Below the pieces are notes generated by a model. It saw only the letters and a list, made by a program, of their open reading frames with translations. It searched no databases and had not been told where the DNA came from. The translations under genes and the position numbers were made by a program. Of a DNA stretch of 64,000 nucleotides, positions 31,273 through 43,800 are shown one piece after another. The DNA is from Pycnopodia helianthoides (Eukaryota > Echinodermata > Asteroidea > Forcipulatida > Asteriidae): NCBI GenBank assembly GCA_032158295.1, contig CM063250.1, positions 6,373,001 to 6,437,000 on the forward strand, given 5' to 3'. Within the stretch, counting starts at the first letter, position 1. Every line of letters begins with the position of its first letter.

Positions 31273-34200
31273 TGCAGAGTACAGGTTTTTAATAGTCACA
31301 CAAAAAGCTGTTAACACCTCTTACTAAAATATGTTGTATGAAACAATGCAACTGATTGGACAACTAATGACATGCCTTGTTCTGATTGGACAGTGTACGA
31401 CATGCCTTGTTCTGATTTGTCCACGGTTTCAAACAATTCATCCTAATGAGTTGTGATGCACAATTGCTTGTTTCTTTAAAAAACCTACTCGGTAAAAGAT
31501 TTTTTCTTTCTATTAAAAATGCAAACAATTGTATAAAAAAGTGCAGTCAATAACAACTTTGAAAAGGGGTTTACAAGTTTCAAATTCCACAACAGTCCAG
31601 TAAATATGACAAACTATCTCAAACACTGAATATTCATCACACTCACAGTCAATCACTCAAAGATTCAAACAGTCACCATGATTGTGTCGGACAACATGTG
31701 TGATCGTTGTGTAATAATTGAGCAAGTCGCTAAGTATAAAAGTTACATGCATCATAACAAAAAACTTGAAAGATGTGCACGGCAGGAACAAAGTCTGCAC
31801 AGTAAAAGTCTAAAAAATTAAGTATGTGTAACAAAAAATAATTTCTGTAGAAAATTCAACAGTTTATTGGCTAAAAAGTAGTATATAATATAAGAACTCT
31901 GTAGAAATTTAAGTAAGAAGTGCATACTGTTTGTACAGCCCCGAAGTACAAAATGATCATTTTTAACCAGTGGAGTCAAAAAGACATTACATACAAAATA
32001 TGTACAAGATGTTTTACTATGTTATACAAACATGAGACTGGTGTAATTGTCTTGACATTAACAGCCATTTTCTTGGCCTCAAATCACTGATTATGATGTC
32101 TTTGAGAGAGTGTAAGCTTTTAAAAAGCTCATTTCTTGACCTGGATAATGGTGATCCAGCTTTCTTATGATCACTTGGTGAACTTAACTGATCTCACTCA
32201 ATAATAAAACTACTTAAAAATCGTCAGTAATAAAGACATTTGTACTTCTAGCATTTCCAACAAATAGACATCAGTATGCAATCAATAAAAAAATACCCGT
32301 TCAACAAATTTCAGCAAAAATCAGAAGATAATAACAGGTGCTTTGTCACACAGAGGAAATTACTGTTTGTAATCGGAAACATATTTGCACAATGAAAGTT
32401 AACTGTTGTGGGGATGATGAAAAAAAATAATAAAAAGGTTTGGAATTATATCTATAAAAATTATTACAAAAAGGATACATAATGCCACTGCAAACAGTTG
32501 TTATTCGTATATACTTTTGCACACAAAACTCAAAATAATGGCAACTTTTTAACCTCTATCATGAAATTATTGTTCTAGGGAGACAGTTTTTGTTTTAACT
32601 TAAAAAAAAACCCACCCAAATCATTAAAAAACAACTGGTTTCAAAAACAGTTTAAAGAAATGTCTTTCCTTATTTTGATAATTAGTTTTACTAACTTGTA
32701 AAAATTGTTAACTGGTGACGTTTACCAACCCAATTAATTTAAAAAAGAAAAGAAATTGCGTCATATTGACATTATTTTTTTTAAAGTTTTAGTAAAATAT
32801 ACCACTAGAAAAAAACATTTTCTGTCTGAACCAGTATGTAAAGTGTGCATTTTTAGACTTTAGTATATTTTTTCTGCCCACTGGTTCCAGGTTTAACTTA
32901 CACCTGAAAGCTTCTAATGACTGTAGCTATGTTTGTAAAAAGAAGAAGAAGAAAAAAAAAAACATGTTGCAAATTTTGTGCATCAAAAATTCATTACGGT
33001 TGAGAAATTCTTAAAATCAGTCAAACTATAACCGTTCCACCATTTTCTACAATTACATGCACTTCATTCTTTGCATTGTAAAATAATTCTTCACCCCAGA
33101 TCACAAATAGAATCTTCCAAAAATTACTGTTTTACAGAGTGAGGTATCAAGGGGTTAGGAGATTCCATTTGCGATCAGGGAATTTCTTCACATCATTTGT
33201 CTTTCAATAACTTTCAATAATAAGCTGCTGACTGGTGAATATATTTATTCTTAACAAAAACATATTGCGAAAGAAAAACAAAAAATCTTCACAAAATAAT
33301 TTTGCTCTTTCTATGATGAACTGAAGAAACTATTCATTACCCCCAAAGATTTTCTGAGTTTATTCATAACTTCAAAATTTATTTGAACCATGAAAAAGCT
33401 CCCCGACATATAAGACAAATAATTGATTACGTTCACAGAAGTTTAGTGTCCCTAATACATTTTTAAAAATACCCCCAAACAAAAGTGGGATTAACACGTC
33501 ATACCTTTTGAGGAGAAAAACACAACAAAACACAATGCAGAGTTTAAATCATCCCAGAATTTGAAATAATTGATTGTTTTATAAACGGATTTTCTATTTG
33601 CACTTGCAATCATCACACAGGGCTGGAAAGGCTCTCCTCACACTTTCCGTCACTCACTTTTCTTTTCTTTCCTTTTTATATTTTTGATAATTTTTTACAT
33701 CCTTTATACTTTTTTTTCAGATTTTTTTTTGGAAGTGAAATGGGGTTAAAGTGCACAGATCAAAGTTTTTAGTTAACTCTGAGAATCTTAGTCTGAGGGT
33801 CCAGCCCTGGCAGATTTCCAGCCCCGTCTGTCATTGTGTATATATTAAAAAAAAAAAAAAAAAAAAACATCATAGAACTCCAACAAGACACGGCATCAAC
33901 TGACTCCAAGAAAAAAAAACACACACAAAAAAATCTGCTTGTGAAACCACAACACAAAAGTTAAAATATGGAAGACAGTCAGACCGGCAGACATTCATCA
34001 TAAGCTAAGACCGAGGGTTTGTCAAAATTCAGTACAGTATTGGCAATATTTGGCAAATACGTAGCTACAAAGTACTTTTTTTGTTTACAACCCTCTGATT
34101 TATACCGGTCTGTATTGTTACAAGTCAATGGACTCTTTCCCACTGAAATTGGACACTTCAAGACACTAGGTGGCAGCAGACATACTGTGTAATCAGAGCT

Positions 34201-34607
34201 GTGTATTGAGAAAGTTGCGACGTGGAGGGACCAGTTTTCTTTGGTCACGTGGTTGCTGGACGCCACTTTCAGTCCAAATATAGCATAAGCAAATGTGCAG
34301 TCGAGTCTGGCACCCTGTGTGCACACATGCATTGTTTGGACTGAAAATTGTCGCATCTCTCTCACCGTACTTATCGAATCGAGTACAAAATTTGATGTCC
34401 AATTACCCCCAAATCTTTCATGAACCGGACTAAAATCTTTGACCAAATTTTTTCTCCAAACCATGGTCTCAGCTTAATAATAAAGAAAACACAGAGCCCC
34501 TATGAAGTGTTCTCAGCAATTCTCGGAGGGATTTTAAAAAAAAATACAGCAATTCCTCATAGAATTGCCAAGAATTTGATTTCACAGGGGCATCACCAAC
34601 GCCTGCG
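31273..34607 (-). other. CCND: likely cyclin D 3' UTR and downstream flank
   Basis: Directly follows the cyclin D stop codon on the minus strand. It is strongly AT-rich and free of the MITEs and SINEs that fill the neighbouring DNA, which is what a long transcribed 3' UTR would look like. Candidate poly(A) signals (AATAAA on minus) end near 33358, 33244 and 31863; I cannot choose among them. A 161-codon ATG frame at 34464-33979 is in a different frame from cyclin D and resembles nothing. Vertebrate D cyclins also have multi-kilobase 3' UTRs. Confidence 0.35.
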
Positions 34608-34844
34608 TTATGATAAACTTTGGGGTGCTTGTAGTCTAGGTTTTGTCATCGTTGGAGCCATGCTAGGTCCAGATTGGCTGAGAAGTTTTGCGGCCTCTTG
34701 TACGTCCGTTGGAGTTGTGGGCTGCTCCTTATCGTAGTCGTTCTCGTGGTGCTTGGTCGCCTCAGCAAGATCGAGTGTCATAGGATGCGTAAGACTGTCA
34801 GAGAGCAGAGACTCCATTCTCTCTTGACAAGATACAAGGCAATC
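34608..34844 (-). CDS. CCND: cyclin D, coding exon 5 (C-terminal tail)
   Basis: The acceptor TTCTACAG precedes GAT at 34844, and the frame is phase 0. It encodes residues 241-318 and ends with TAA at 34610-34608. The first residues, [14 protein letters not shown], match the conserved last helix of D cyclins. An acidic, His/Asp-rich linker follows, then PTTPTDV with Thr284-Pro285. In vertebrate cyclin D1 the equivalent Thr-Pro is the GSK3-type phosphodegron. About 30 residues follow ([11 protein letters not shown] to QSLS), whereas vertebrate D cyclins stop soon after this motif. Confidence 0.93.
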   Translation of the reverse strand, partial: DCLVSCQERMESLLSDSLTHPMTLDLAEATKHHENDYDKEQPTTPTDVQEAAKLLSQSGPSMAPTMTKPRLQAPQSLS

Positions 34845-37800
34845 CTGTAGAAGTAGAAGAGATTAATAAAAATGTGAATGAAAAGTTCAAAATAAATTAA
34901 AAGACCAACTGAAATAAATAACTCTTATATTCAAAATAATTTTCAAAAACCTGGTATAAGTTCACAGGCTTTCTGTGTATGCAATGAAAAGCAAATGCCA
35001 CATAGGGAGGAACAAACAATTGAACACACTGTATTTCACCCTTTTCTTTCCCTAAGCATCCTGGGAGAGGTCACTTGGCAATCCTGACCCACAATGAGGT
35101 CAGAAACCTAAAGTTCTGAATCACAGCCAGTGGGGGTGGATTAATTCCCACTGCCCTCATCTGATCAAGTAATAAATTCCTATTAGTTCAGTCTGTGCAA
35201 CCAATAAACCCCTGGGCCACTCTCACTGGTAAAAAGATGGCGGCCATTTTTTTACATGTTGGAATCACTGTATAGCTTCAGGCCTTCCAAAAAGAATAAA
35301 AGACCAAATCAGAAATATGCCCTTCAAATTGCCCCTGGTTGAGTTAGCCTTTTTAAAGAATATGGGTGGATAAGCAAATTACTGAGGTCACAATAAATTG
35401 TGTAGAATGTGGGGTAGGGTTTTGAGGCTAGTACTAAATTGCCATCAGGCCATCTCCGAATTGGCGGCTATGGCTATGATTGTCACTAAGGGTGTTGCTA
35501 AGGACATCTGATACTTCCAAGGCATAATTACGCAGCAATCCAGCTGTAGCCGTAGCCACCAAGTAGCCACCAATTCAGACACAGCCTCAGTTATTAACCG
35601 AAAACAATTCTGAACTGAGACCAAAAAAGAACAGAAAAAAGTTTAGGTCAAAGGGCAACAGACCATGGCAGATGCAACTCAACACATAAAGGCAACTTAA
35701 CTGGAGGTATGTTATTGTTACACTACAAAGATTATCATAGAAAGGAACTGTGGGAACTGAAAACAAACAAAGGAGAGCATTTTCTGAAGTGATAATATGA
35801 ACCAGGACCGGGCACCAATTCCACTTTGTACAAATAATGAAGCAATACCTCCGGAGAGCCATTGGGGGTAAAACAAGATCAGACCTTCAATTCTGGGGAG
35901 ATTCATCCCAAGTCTGGGAAACGTCTGAATCCAAAAGGAAATCAAAACACTCCAGGAATTTCAGAGCTGCTGGCCCAGGATGCCAAGGGAAAATAACTGT
36001 CTGGACAGTTAATAAAATTTTATATGACCACCTGTACCAAGAATAGTTGGAATGTGCAATGAACTCTCCTTATCGTAGCGTGCAGTAGTGTGAGTGTGAG
36101 ACCCGGCAAACTTGAGTCAACCGTAAAGTTCAAAAAATGGCCAACATGGTTGCACACAATAACGGCAGTGTTACAAAAAACCTGTGATTATTTATGTACT
36201 TTATATTAATATAAAAGCACCAACTAGAGTGATTGAATAGGCCATGCATTGGTGCTGAGGGACTCATGGCATACTTCCTGTATGGAACAAGTAAGGGGGG
36301 ATTTAGGAATCACAGCAGCATTCCTCTGGTTTGCTGACAGGTTTAATGGCTCTTTCATGGCCGCAAAATTCCAGGCCAGACTCTGGTAATTTGTAGCAGT
36401 TGAACCAGACAGATGATCTTTTGGATTGATAACTGGATAATCAAAGGTAAGATTGTGATTCAGATTTAATTATGCAATCAAAGGGTAATATTATGATAAT
36501 TATTTAGATTTAAACTATAAAAATCAAGGAACACAACTGCAATACTTTTCACATGTTTTATCTTTCACGCAAGGTGGTTGTTTATTGTGAGGTAGTAATA
36601 AGACTATTTGTTGATTTGTATTGTGTAAGCATCCTTAAGACAAAACACCATGTTGTGATCAAACACTTCTTTGACCCCTAATAACCCTCAGTGCAAAATG
36701 TGCCACAGCGTCAATAACACCCACCATTAAACAAGTTAAGGCCACAATAATCCTCAGGTATTTAGTAGTCCTTCCGAGGGCCATAACAGAGCCAGTCATT
36801 ATTCAAGGGGGTGGGGGGGGGGGGGCGGCGAAGAGACAGTTCAGTTGTGCAAGTTTCTCAGAAACTTCAGTTGTTTTCTTTTTATTGCCTGTGAAATGGT
36901 GTGATGACATTTAAGGTATTTATCCTCGGTGTGAATTGGAAATTGTCCTATCTTGCCGGAAAATGGAGGACTATGAATTTCAATTTTAAAGAATGAAGAA
37001 AAGCTTCTTTGGATAAACTATTTAAAGTTTCACTCAAGTGTTTTTTTTTACCAGAAAGCCGTATTTCCAACAACCATGACTTCAACATTATAATACAAGA
37101 ACAGTTCCCTCCTGTTAAAAGGTGTGCCCATGTTTGGGAAATCGGCTCAAATTCGTTATAACTGATATCAGAGGTCATTGTGGATGTCCTTGTAAGGGTC
37201 TTTGTCGCCTGCTCAGGGAGGAAGCCACTTTGCTTCTTAACGACCCCGCAGTGGGATGTAGGTCTAGCACCGGAGGTATCGCCATGGTGTATAAACAATG
37301 CCCGTAAGACGATCCAACAACTAAATAGGGTATATGATGAGAAGGGGTGCTGGCTTGATTCAGTAAAGCAGATATTATCAATTTACCAGACTCCAGTGTC
37401 AGCGGGTAACATTGAAAATCATAACTCCAAAAAAAAAAGTTTTTTTTTTTAAATGAGCATCAAGTAACTTCACAACCACACTACTCAAAATCTAAGAAGA
37501 CGGCGTTAACAAAACGGGAAAAAAAGCTGGTAAAGTTTTCAGCGACATTGCAGTTTTTCATTCAGACCAACCCCCAAAATCTTCAAGTACAGTATCCAAA
37601 ATCCTCACTTTACAAAATGTATAAGCTAGTACTTTTTAGACCAAAAACAATTGAAAACATTAACAAAAATGCAGACAGTTAAAATTGTAAACCCCCAGCA
37701 CAGTAGATCAAGAAAAGGGCAAACAATGATCCATACAACCCTTACTCTACCATGATTTTACCTATGGACCCAGCGTGCAAGTTAAATAAAAACAGCTCCC

Positions 37801-40800
37801 AGAACAAATATTTAAATTGGCTAACTTTATGGTAAGGTGGATGGAAATACCTGTAAGTCCAAAGCAAACCTCGACTTCCTATCTCAAACTAACAAACACC
37901 AGTCGATTAAACACACCATACAGGCCTGTTTGGTATCCAGACATTTCGCTATTATCAATTAAAGAGGTTGTGTACAAAGTCTGTCTGGTTCCCCTTGTGG
38001 TTTGGGGCTAAACCAATAGGAGATTATCAACAAGTCAGGGTATCAATCTACTTCCCTAAAAGTCAACTCCCACCTTTGTGTACATATGTTAAGAAAATAA
38101 AGATGGCCGCCCCACTGTTGTAATGGACCACTTAAATAAATCCAATCCGGGGATGTAATTCCACTGATGAGCTGGGGACATGAGCAGCTGAATGATATCT
38201 CCTCAACAGAGGTTTATTTGTTAAAGGACAGCCCAACTCTTTAAAATACCTGCAGCATGTGGCTTATCTAAGCCACCCACTCTGTTGGTATCAGGGCCTA
38301 TGCCCTTGCAGGAGCACAAAATGTGGCGATGTAATTTGTACCAAATTCCAAGCAAAATAGTGGCAAAGTAGCCTTGTACAGCAACCAATCCCGTCCCCTA
38401 AGCATGAACAATATACCCCTCAGTTGGCCAGACTTTCTAGGGATTGGCCTCAAGGATTTCTTAATAGGAGGTCAGAGGGTCGTTCCTGCACTGGTTCCCA
38501 CCGTTTCAACTGTAGGGGTGAACATTTTTACTCCTCCGCTCTCCTCTGATTGCACTTATCAACGTTACCTCTCCCTTACCGCTTCTCTACACTACAAGTA
38601 CTCAAGAGAGTTGTCCAGGGAAACAATTGGACATTCCTCAATGTTCATAACATTAAACTGACAACCCCACATTATAAAAACCAAGCCGATGAAGGAGACA
38701 AGAAACAAACAACAACAACGTTGTGAAACATTTTTTTGCATCAGAGCAATCATTTTGCCCACCTAGGAAATAATTACGTCTGAATGAAAGTAAATCGGAA
38801 GGAATGTGATCAATGCATCGAACCAGAAAGAAAACAAAATTCAAGACTCACTCTTTTTCTTCTTAGTCCCTCCCCACTTTAAGGTGTGGGTGGTAGACTT
38901 GTATATATGTAAACAAAAGTCTGAAACCAAGCCTGTGCCACAGAGAGGTGGAAGTTGGAACCAGAGCCCTCAACAGCATACCTTCCAAGGCTGGCCTAGT
39001 AACCCACTCTACCCTCATTGGCTTTTCCCCTTGCATATTAAGTCTCATTTACATGTGTTTATTTGCTCTGCAACTGTAGCAGGCTGGATTTTGGATCAAT
39101 AAATACAGGTACACCTCAGCTGAAATCATTGTTAAGATATATTTTACGGACCCCGTGGATGGAAAGGTTCAAGTTATACAAAAAAAAAATCGGAAGTTCA
39201 AGTGTGATTATTATTCTATACACAGTGGAACCGACCTCCAGGTGACCTAGTGCTTGTTGATGTTTGGATGGTTTCTAAGTAAGGTTATTGGTCTCAGATA
39301 ATTGCAATTCAAAGGTATTTTTTAACAAAACGTCTTTACACGCTTGATAGAATTGCACACTCACTGCATTTAGGTAAAACAAGAGAGCCTCAAAACAACA
39401 CTGTTGTCTTTCACTCACTGAATCTTGATAAAAGAATCATGAGGTCAAATTGAAGACAATCAATGATTGTCAGAATGGAATGACAAATCTTCATCATCCC
39501 TAGTCAGACTCCAATAAAAAAAAGCACAAAATGACAAAAAGTGTCAATTAAAGGGCAACAGCTGCACAGGGCAGTGGCCGGCCAACCAACTTATTAGACA
39601 TTCCATCAGGTAGCAGAACTCAATATCACCATGGTAACAACTTCAGGGAGGGTAACTCAAAAGTAGGTCACCTGTTGCAGCATAAACTTCAGCATATTAA
39701 GGTATTGGGGGCCCCGGAATTTTAGGTAAGAGGTGACCAGAGAGCAGACAGGGCGATCATCTGAATTATGGGGCCACCTCGGAGGGAATTCAAAGAGGGG
39801 TCTGGGACTGGGAGGGAAGGCCTGAAGGTTGGGTAACTTTAAGGCAAGTAGGTTTCACCTTTCTGTACAGTTTCACACGAACAACTTGTTAAGAGGTACA
39901 GTGTGTGGAGAACTTTATTTACACAGATTAAGAAAATGTTTTTGTATGGGAAATTGTAACTATTGTAAACAGATGGCTAGAGCAGGGCGGAGTACCATGG
40001 AGGTAGAATTATGGGAGTACCATCTTCAAAAACAGACAAGACAAAACTTCAGGAGCAGATTAACCAAGAAATATGAAAAGTGAAAGTAGACGAAAGTCAA
40101 TACAAGCAATGAAGCAAGAGCTGTCAAATAGGAGGCTAGAAAAAAAATTGATAAGGTCAACCCACGAATACATGACACCAGAAGAACCGAAAGTGCATCT
40201 CAAAATTTGAAAAATGTGGGAAGCAAATGTTTACAATCCGATGGCTCCCCTCGGGAGCTATGACGAAAGAAAACAAAAACCTTGAAATGTATACAACATT
40301 ACATGTTATCGTTCTGACTCATTTCTGAAGGTCTGAAATATGGAAACCTGCCCCCCCCCCCAAAGAAAAAATGTCTTAAGACTTTGTGTGGTCATCAGGT
40401 ATCCTCTAGTCGGTGTTGAAGATGACAGTCTACATTCAATTCTTTCCCAGAATCGGCCAAAACTACCACAAATTAAAAACCCTTCCCTCCATGAATTAAC
40501 CAACTCTAGAGGAGAAGTCTTGCAAAAAAAATATATCAATAACTCAGTCAATTGAGAATACACTATTGTTTTTTTTTCCCCGAAAACCAAATTGAAGATG
40601 CTACTCCCGTGTGAATTAAACTGTTTTGAAAAGGGTAGTTGTGATAATTGTAACTCTCCATCCCCCCAGACAGTCTATGGAGGGCTACGATTATCACAAC
40701 TATGAAACGTGAGGCATTGTTCGCAGCAGCTATTCCATTCTTACTAAAAAGCCAAGCACAGCATTGTTGAGGAAATGGAATGTACTTTATGTAACTTTAC

Positions 40801-43800
40801 CCCAGGTCATCTTTAGACTAGACTAAATGGAATTCCAATTAATTCCCAGACTAATTTCCAACACACTATACAGGAAGCTATCAGATTATCCAGGTAGGCT
40901 ATGCTACAAATAAAAACAGCAGTGATTTGGGACAAGGAACTACTTTGGGTTGGGTTACAATGCCATGACCAGGAATTCAGTTCTTTGTTTCTTTCTTATA
41001 TACTCAATATTATTTTTCACCAACTTTTTGAGCTGTTTCTTGAAAGCATAAGAGTTGATGTTAACAGTTCCTTAAAAATGTTGAAAGGTTGTAAAATCTG
41101 AAGTCTTAACAAAACAAGGAAGATTTCCTCCATGGTTGAAAGTTACAAACAAATGACACTCTTATTATTATTCCAAACAAAATTGGACCTTAAAAGATGG
41201 TGCATAACTCTATAGGCTAACTGCTTAGAAATTACCAGCAGCGTGGGGGGGGGGGGGGGTTGAAATCAGTTAGCATTTTCTTGTTGCAAGATCTTTTATG
41301 AGAAACCTGGTCTTCTCATGGGATATCCTGTAGTTGTCATGGCTGCTATGGTTACCAAAGTTTTCATGCAGGTCAACAAACTTAAATATACTGCTGTCGT
41401 TCAACCTGCATTTTGTAAAGACACATTCAGAGTTGTCTTTTGTATTGGCAGGAATTAATCCAGGTAAAAAAAAAATTGGAAAGAAACTTAATCGGGGCAC
41501 CTTAGTCCAATTAATTCACATCAAATGGGTAAACTTGGATCACTCTTTATGTGACTTCAACTGTCACAAGGTATTATTAGAACACCATGTTTTTGAAGGC
41601 GGTATTTACAAAGAAATATTTGCCCACCTTCCTTTTACATGGTAAGACTAGCTGGCGGGAAAAATGTATAAGTTCTTGAACTGTTGAGGTGAATGTACTA
41701 GTGGGTTTAAATTTTGTTTTTGCACAGACAGTTGGTAGACATCATTTCAGTACACTGCGAGCTTAAGTCCAAAAACCAGGACGTGTACACAATAAGACTG
41801 ATCCAATCTTCTGTTCTATCAACAGCAGTAGACCTCTAAAAACCTCATCAAGGATTAGCACTGGTGTGGATGACTAGCTCCAAATTGTGCCATTGTAATA
41901 AGGAAACAGTCACCAAGGATGGAGATTTTGTAAGGAATGATTAAAAAAAAAGTCTCCCCGTACACCACCAACAATGAGTATTCCTCAAAGAAAGCTGTGT
42001 GGTTCATCCAGGTCTTACCATGTAACAAAAGCCGTTATAAGAAACCAGCAAGGTTTGGAGGAGGATGCAAGAGACACTAGCACGCAAGGGTTTCCTTTTG
42101 TCCAAAAATGAAACCATGAATACCTTTAAGGTTGTTGATATCAGCAAAGAGGGGGGGGGGGGGTAAAATTTGAGGGCGCTCTTCTAATCCAAGACCCAAC
42201 TTGAACACTATTTTTTGGTGTTCAAACATACTATGCTTGATTAAATTTGTAGGAAGTATGACAACCAACACCAACAGCCAAAAGTTATATTTGTCGAAGG
42301 ACACTGAATAAACCATAACGAAGACCAATCAAAACGCCGAAAGACCACAGTTGCTAGGTATCCATCTGGGCTATTTAATTGGTAGTTGCTAGGGGACAGA
42401 TGGGTAGGCCTCCAGGCATGTTTAAAAAGAGAGTACGGTTTGTTAGGTAAACACAAATGGGTTCCCAGCAGTGTGTACCATTGGGTTTCCGAAGTTCTGT
42501 TAGTCTGAGCCAATCAAAAAACACAAGTGCTAATTACTCACAGGCAAGCACTAAAGTAAATACGGGTTCTGTAGTCATTCTGAAGTACACCAGCCTCATT
42601 TCCGAGTTGGTCTCTAGATAAATTTACTTGCTTTACAATTGAGCTGCGGTTGAAAAGAGGGGGTAAACTTTGGAACAATGTGGAGGCTTTTTGGCTGCTG
42701 CAGAGTCACTTTGTGATATTGTGGCTCATGTTTACCTGCGTTTTTGGGAGATCCAACATTGCGGCGTACATTACATATTGTCTTTGGTGTCTCTAACTTT
42801 TGTCCAATTGGGTAAAAGTGTGTAAAACCTGCAACCAATCGGGTACAATAACCTCATTTTTCAACCAATAAAAATGACGGGATAGAAAGAGGACTTACCG
42901 ATTCAATTTTCGTTATCCTTTGTAGTTGATCGATAAGCTTTGGGATTGGTATGTGTGATGAACCATGTGCTACTGCACCAACACTACTAGCTGCTATCAT
43001 TGAAGGGGGTTGCATTGCAAAGCTGTACTCTGCAAGAAAAAAGAAAGACGGAAAAACCCACATTTAGTTATATTTAGACACCTTTTTTCATAGTTGAACA
43101 CATTTTTGACAGTCAAAGTATTTCTGACTCTGTAAATTTGGTGAAAGAATTTGAAAAAAAAATATATAAATACAAACAATGATTTATGATATTTTTTGTA
43201 ACAAAAAACCCTAAGTATAAGAAACTTACATTACATCAACCTCCTAAATAAATAAATAAATAAATATATCAACATAAACAGTTTAAGTTGACTTTGGCAA
43301 GAAATATGGAAACTGTCACAGCTCAACATTTTTGATAGTTTGGCTTGTTGAGGAATTATATATGTTCTTTTGTAGATTTACAGAAGCAAGACCTATAAAG
43401 TTACTGGTTAAACATAATTTATATCTTGCTCTCTCACAAATCACAAGTGACCCACCAAAATTGTAAATTAATGGCAGCCCAAATGTGACATTGGCACCAT
43501 AACACACTTTGCTTTATTGTCAGATTTTGTGGCACTTTTGGCCTCCTTGGGGGTCTGGGAAATGTTGCTCAGCATTTCTTGAGGTAAAAATGTCTTAAGT
43601 CTTAAGGAAGATTAATAGAAAAGTTTCCAAAAGTTTGACATGAGGCTATAAACTATGTTACAAAATCACACCCTTTCTTTAGAAAAATCACCACCTGTCA
43701 TTTTGAGCATTTTGTATTAAAATTGAGTCGTTTACTTTCCATGATCCAGTTTAAAAAAAAGAGAGAAAAAAAAAAGGAACTGGATATTTAAATTATTAAA

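Larger units (their letters stand above)
34845..42898 (-). other. CCND: cyclin D intron 4 (about 8.1 kb)
   Basis: The largest intron, from donor TCG|GTAAGT to acceptor CTACAG|GAT. It contains a foldback MITE (35448-35588), a 70-base hairpin (40635-40704), and interrupted G or C runs at about 36806-36826, 40351-40360, 41246-41260 and 42151-42164. The remainder is AT-rich with no additional exon recognised. Confidence 0.85.

Noticed and set aside
33979..34464. 161-codon ATG frame just downstream of the cyclin D stop
   Set aside because: It is out of frame with cyclin D and has no recognised motif. Its length is similar to other chance frames in this window, and it most likely lies in the 3' UTR.
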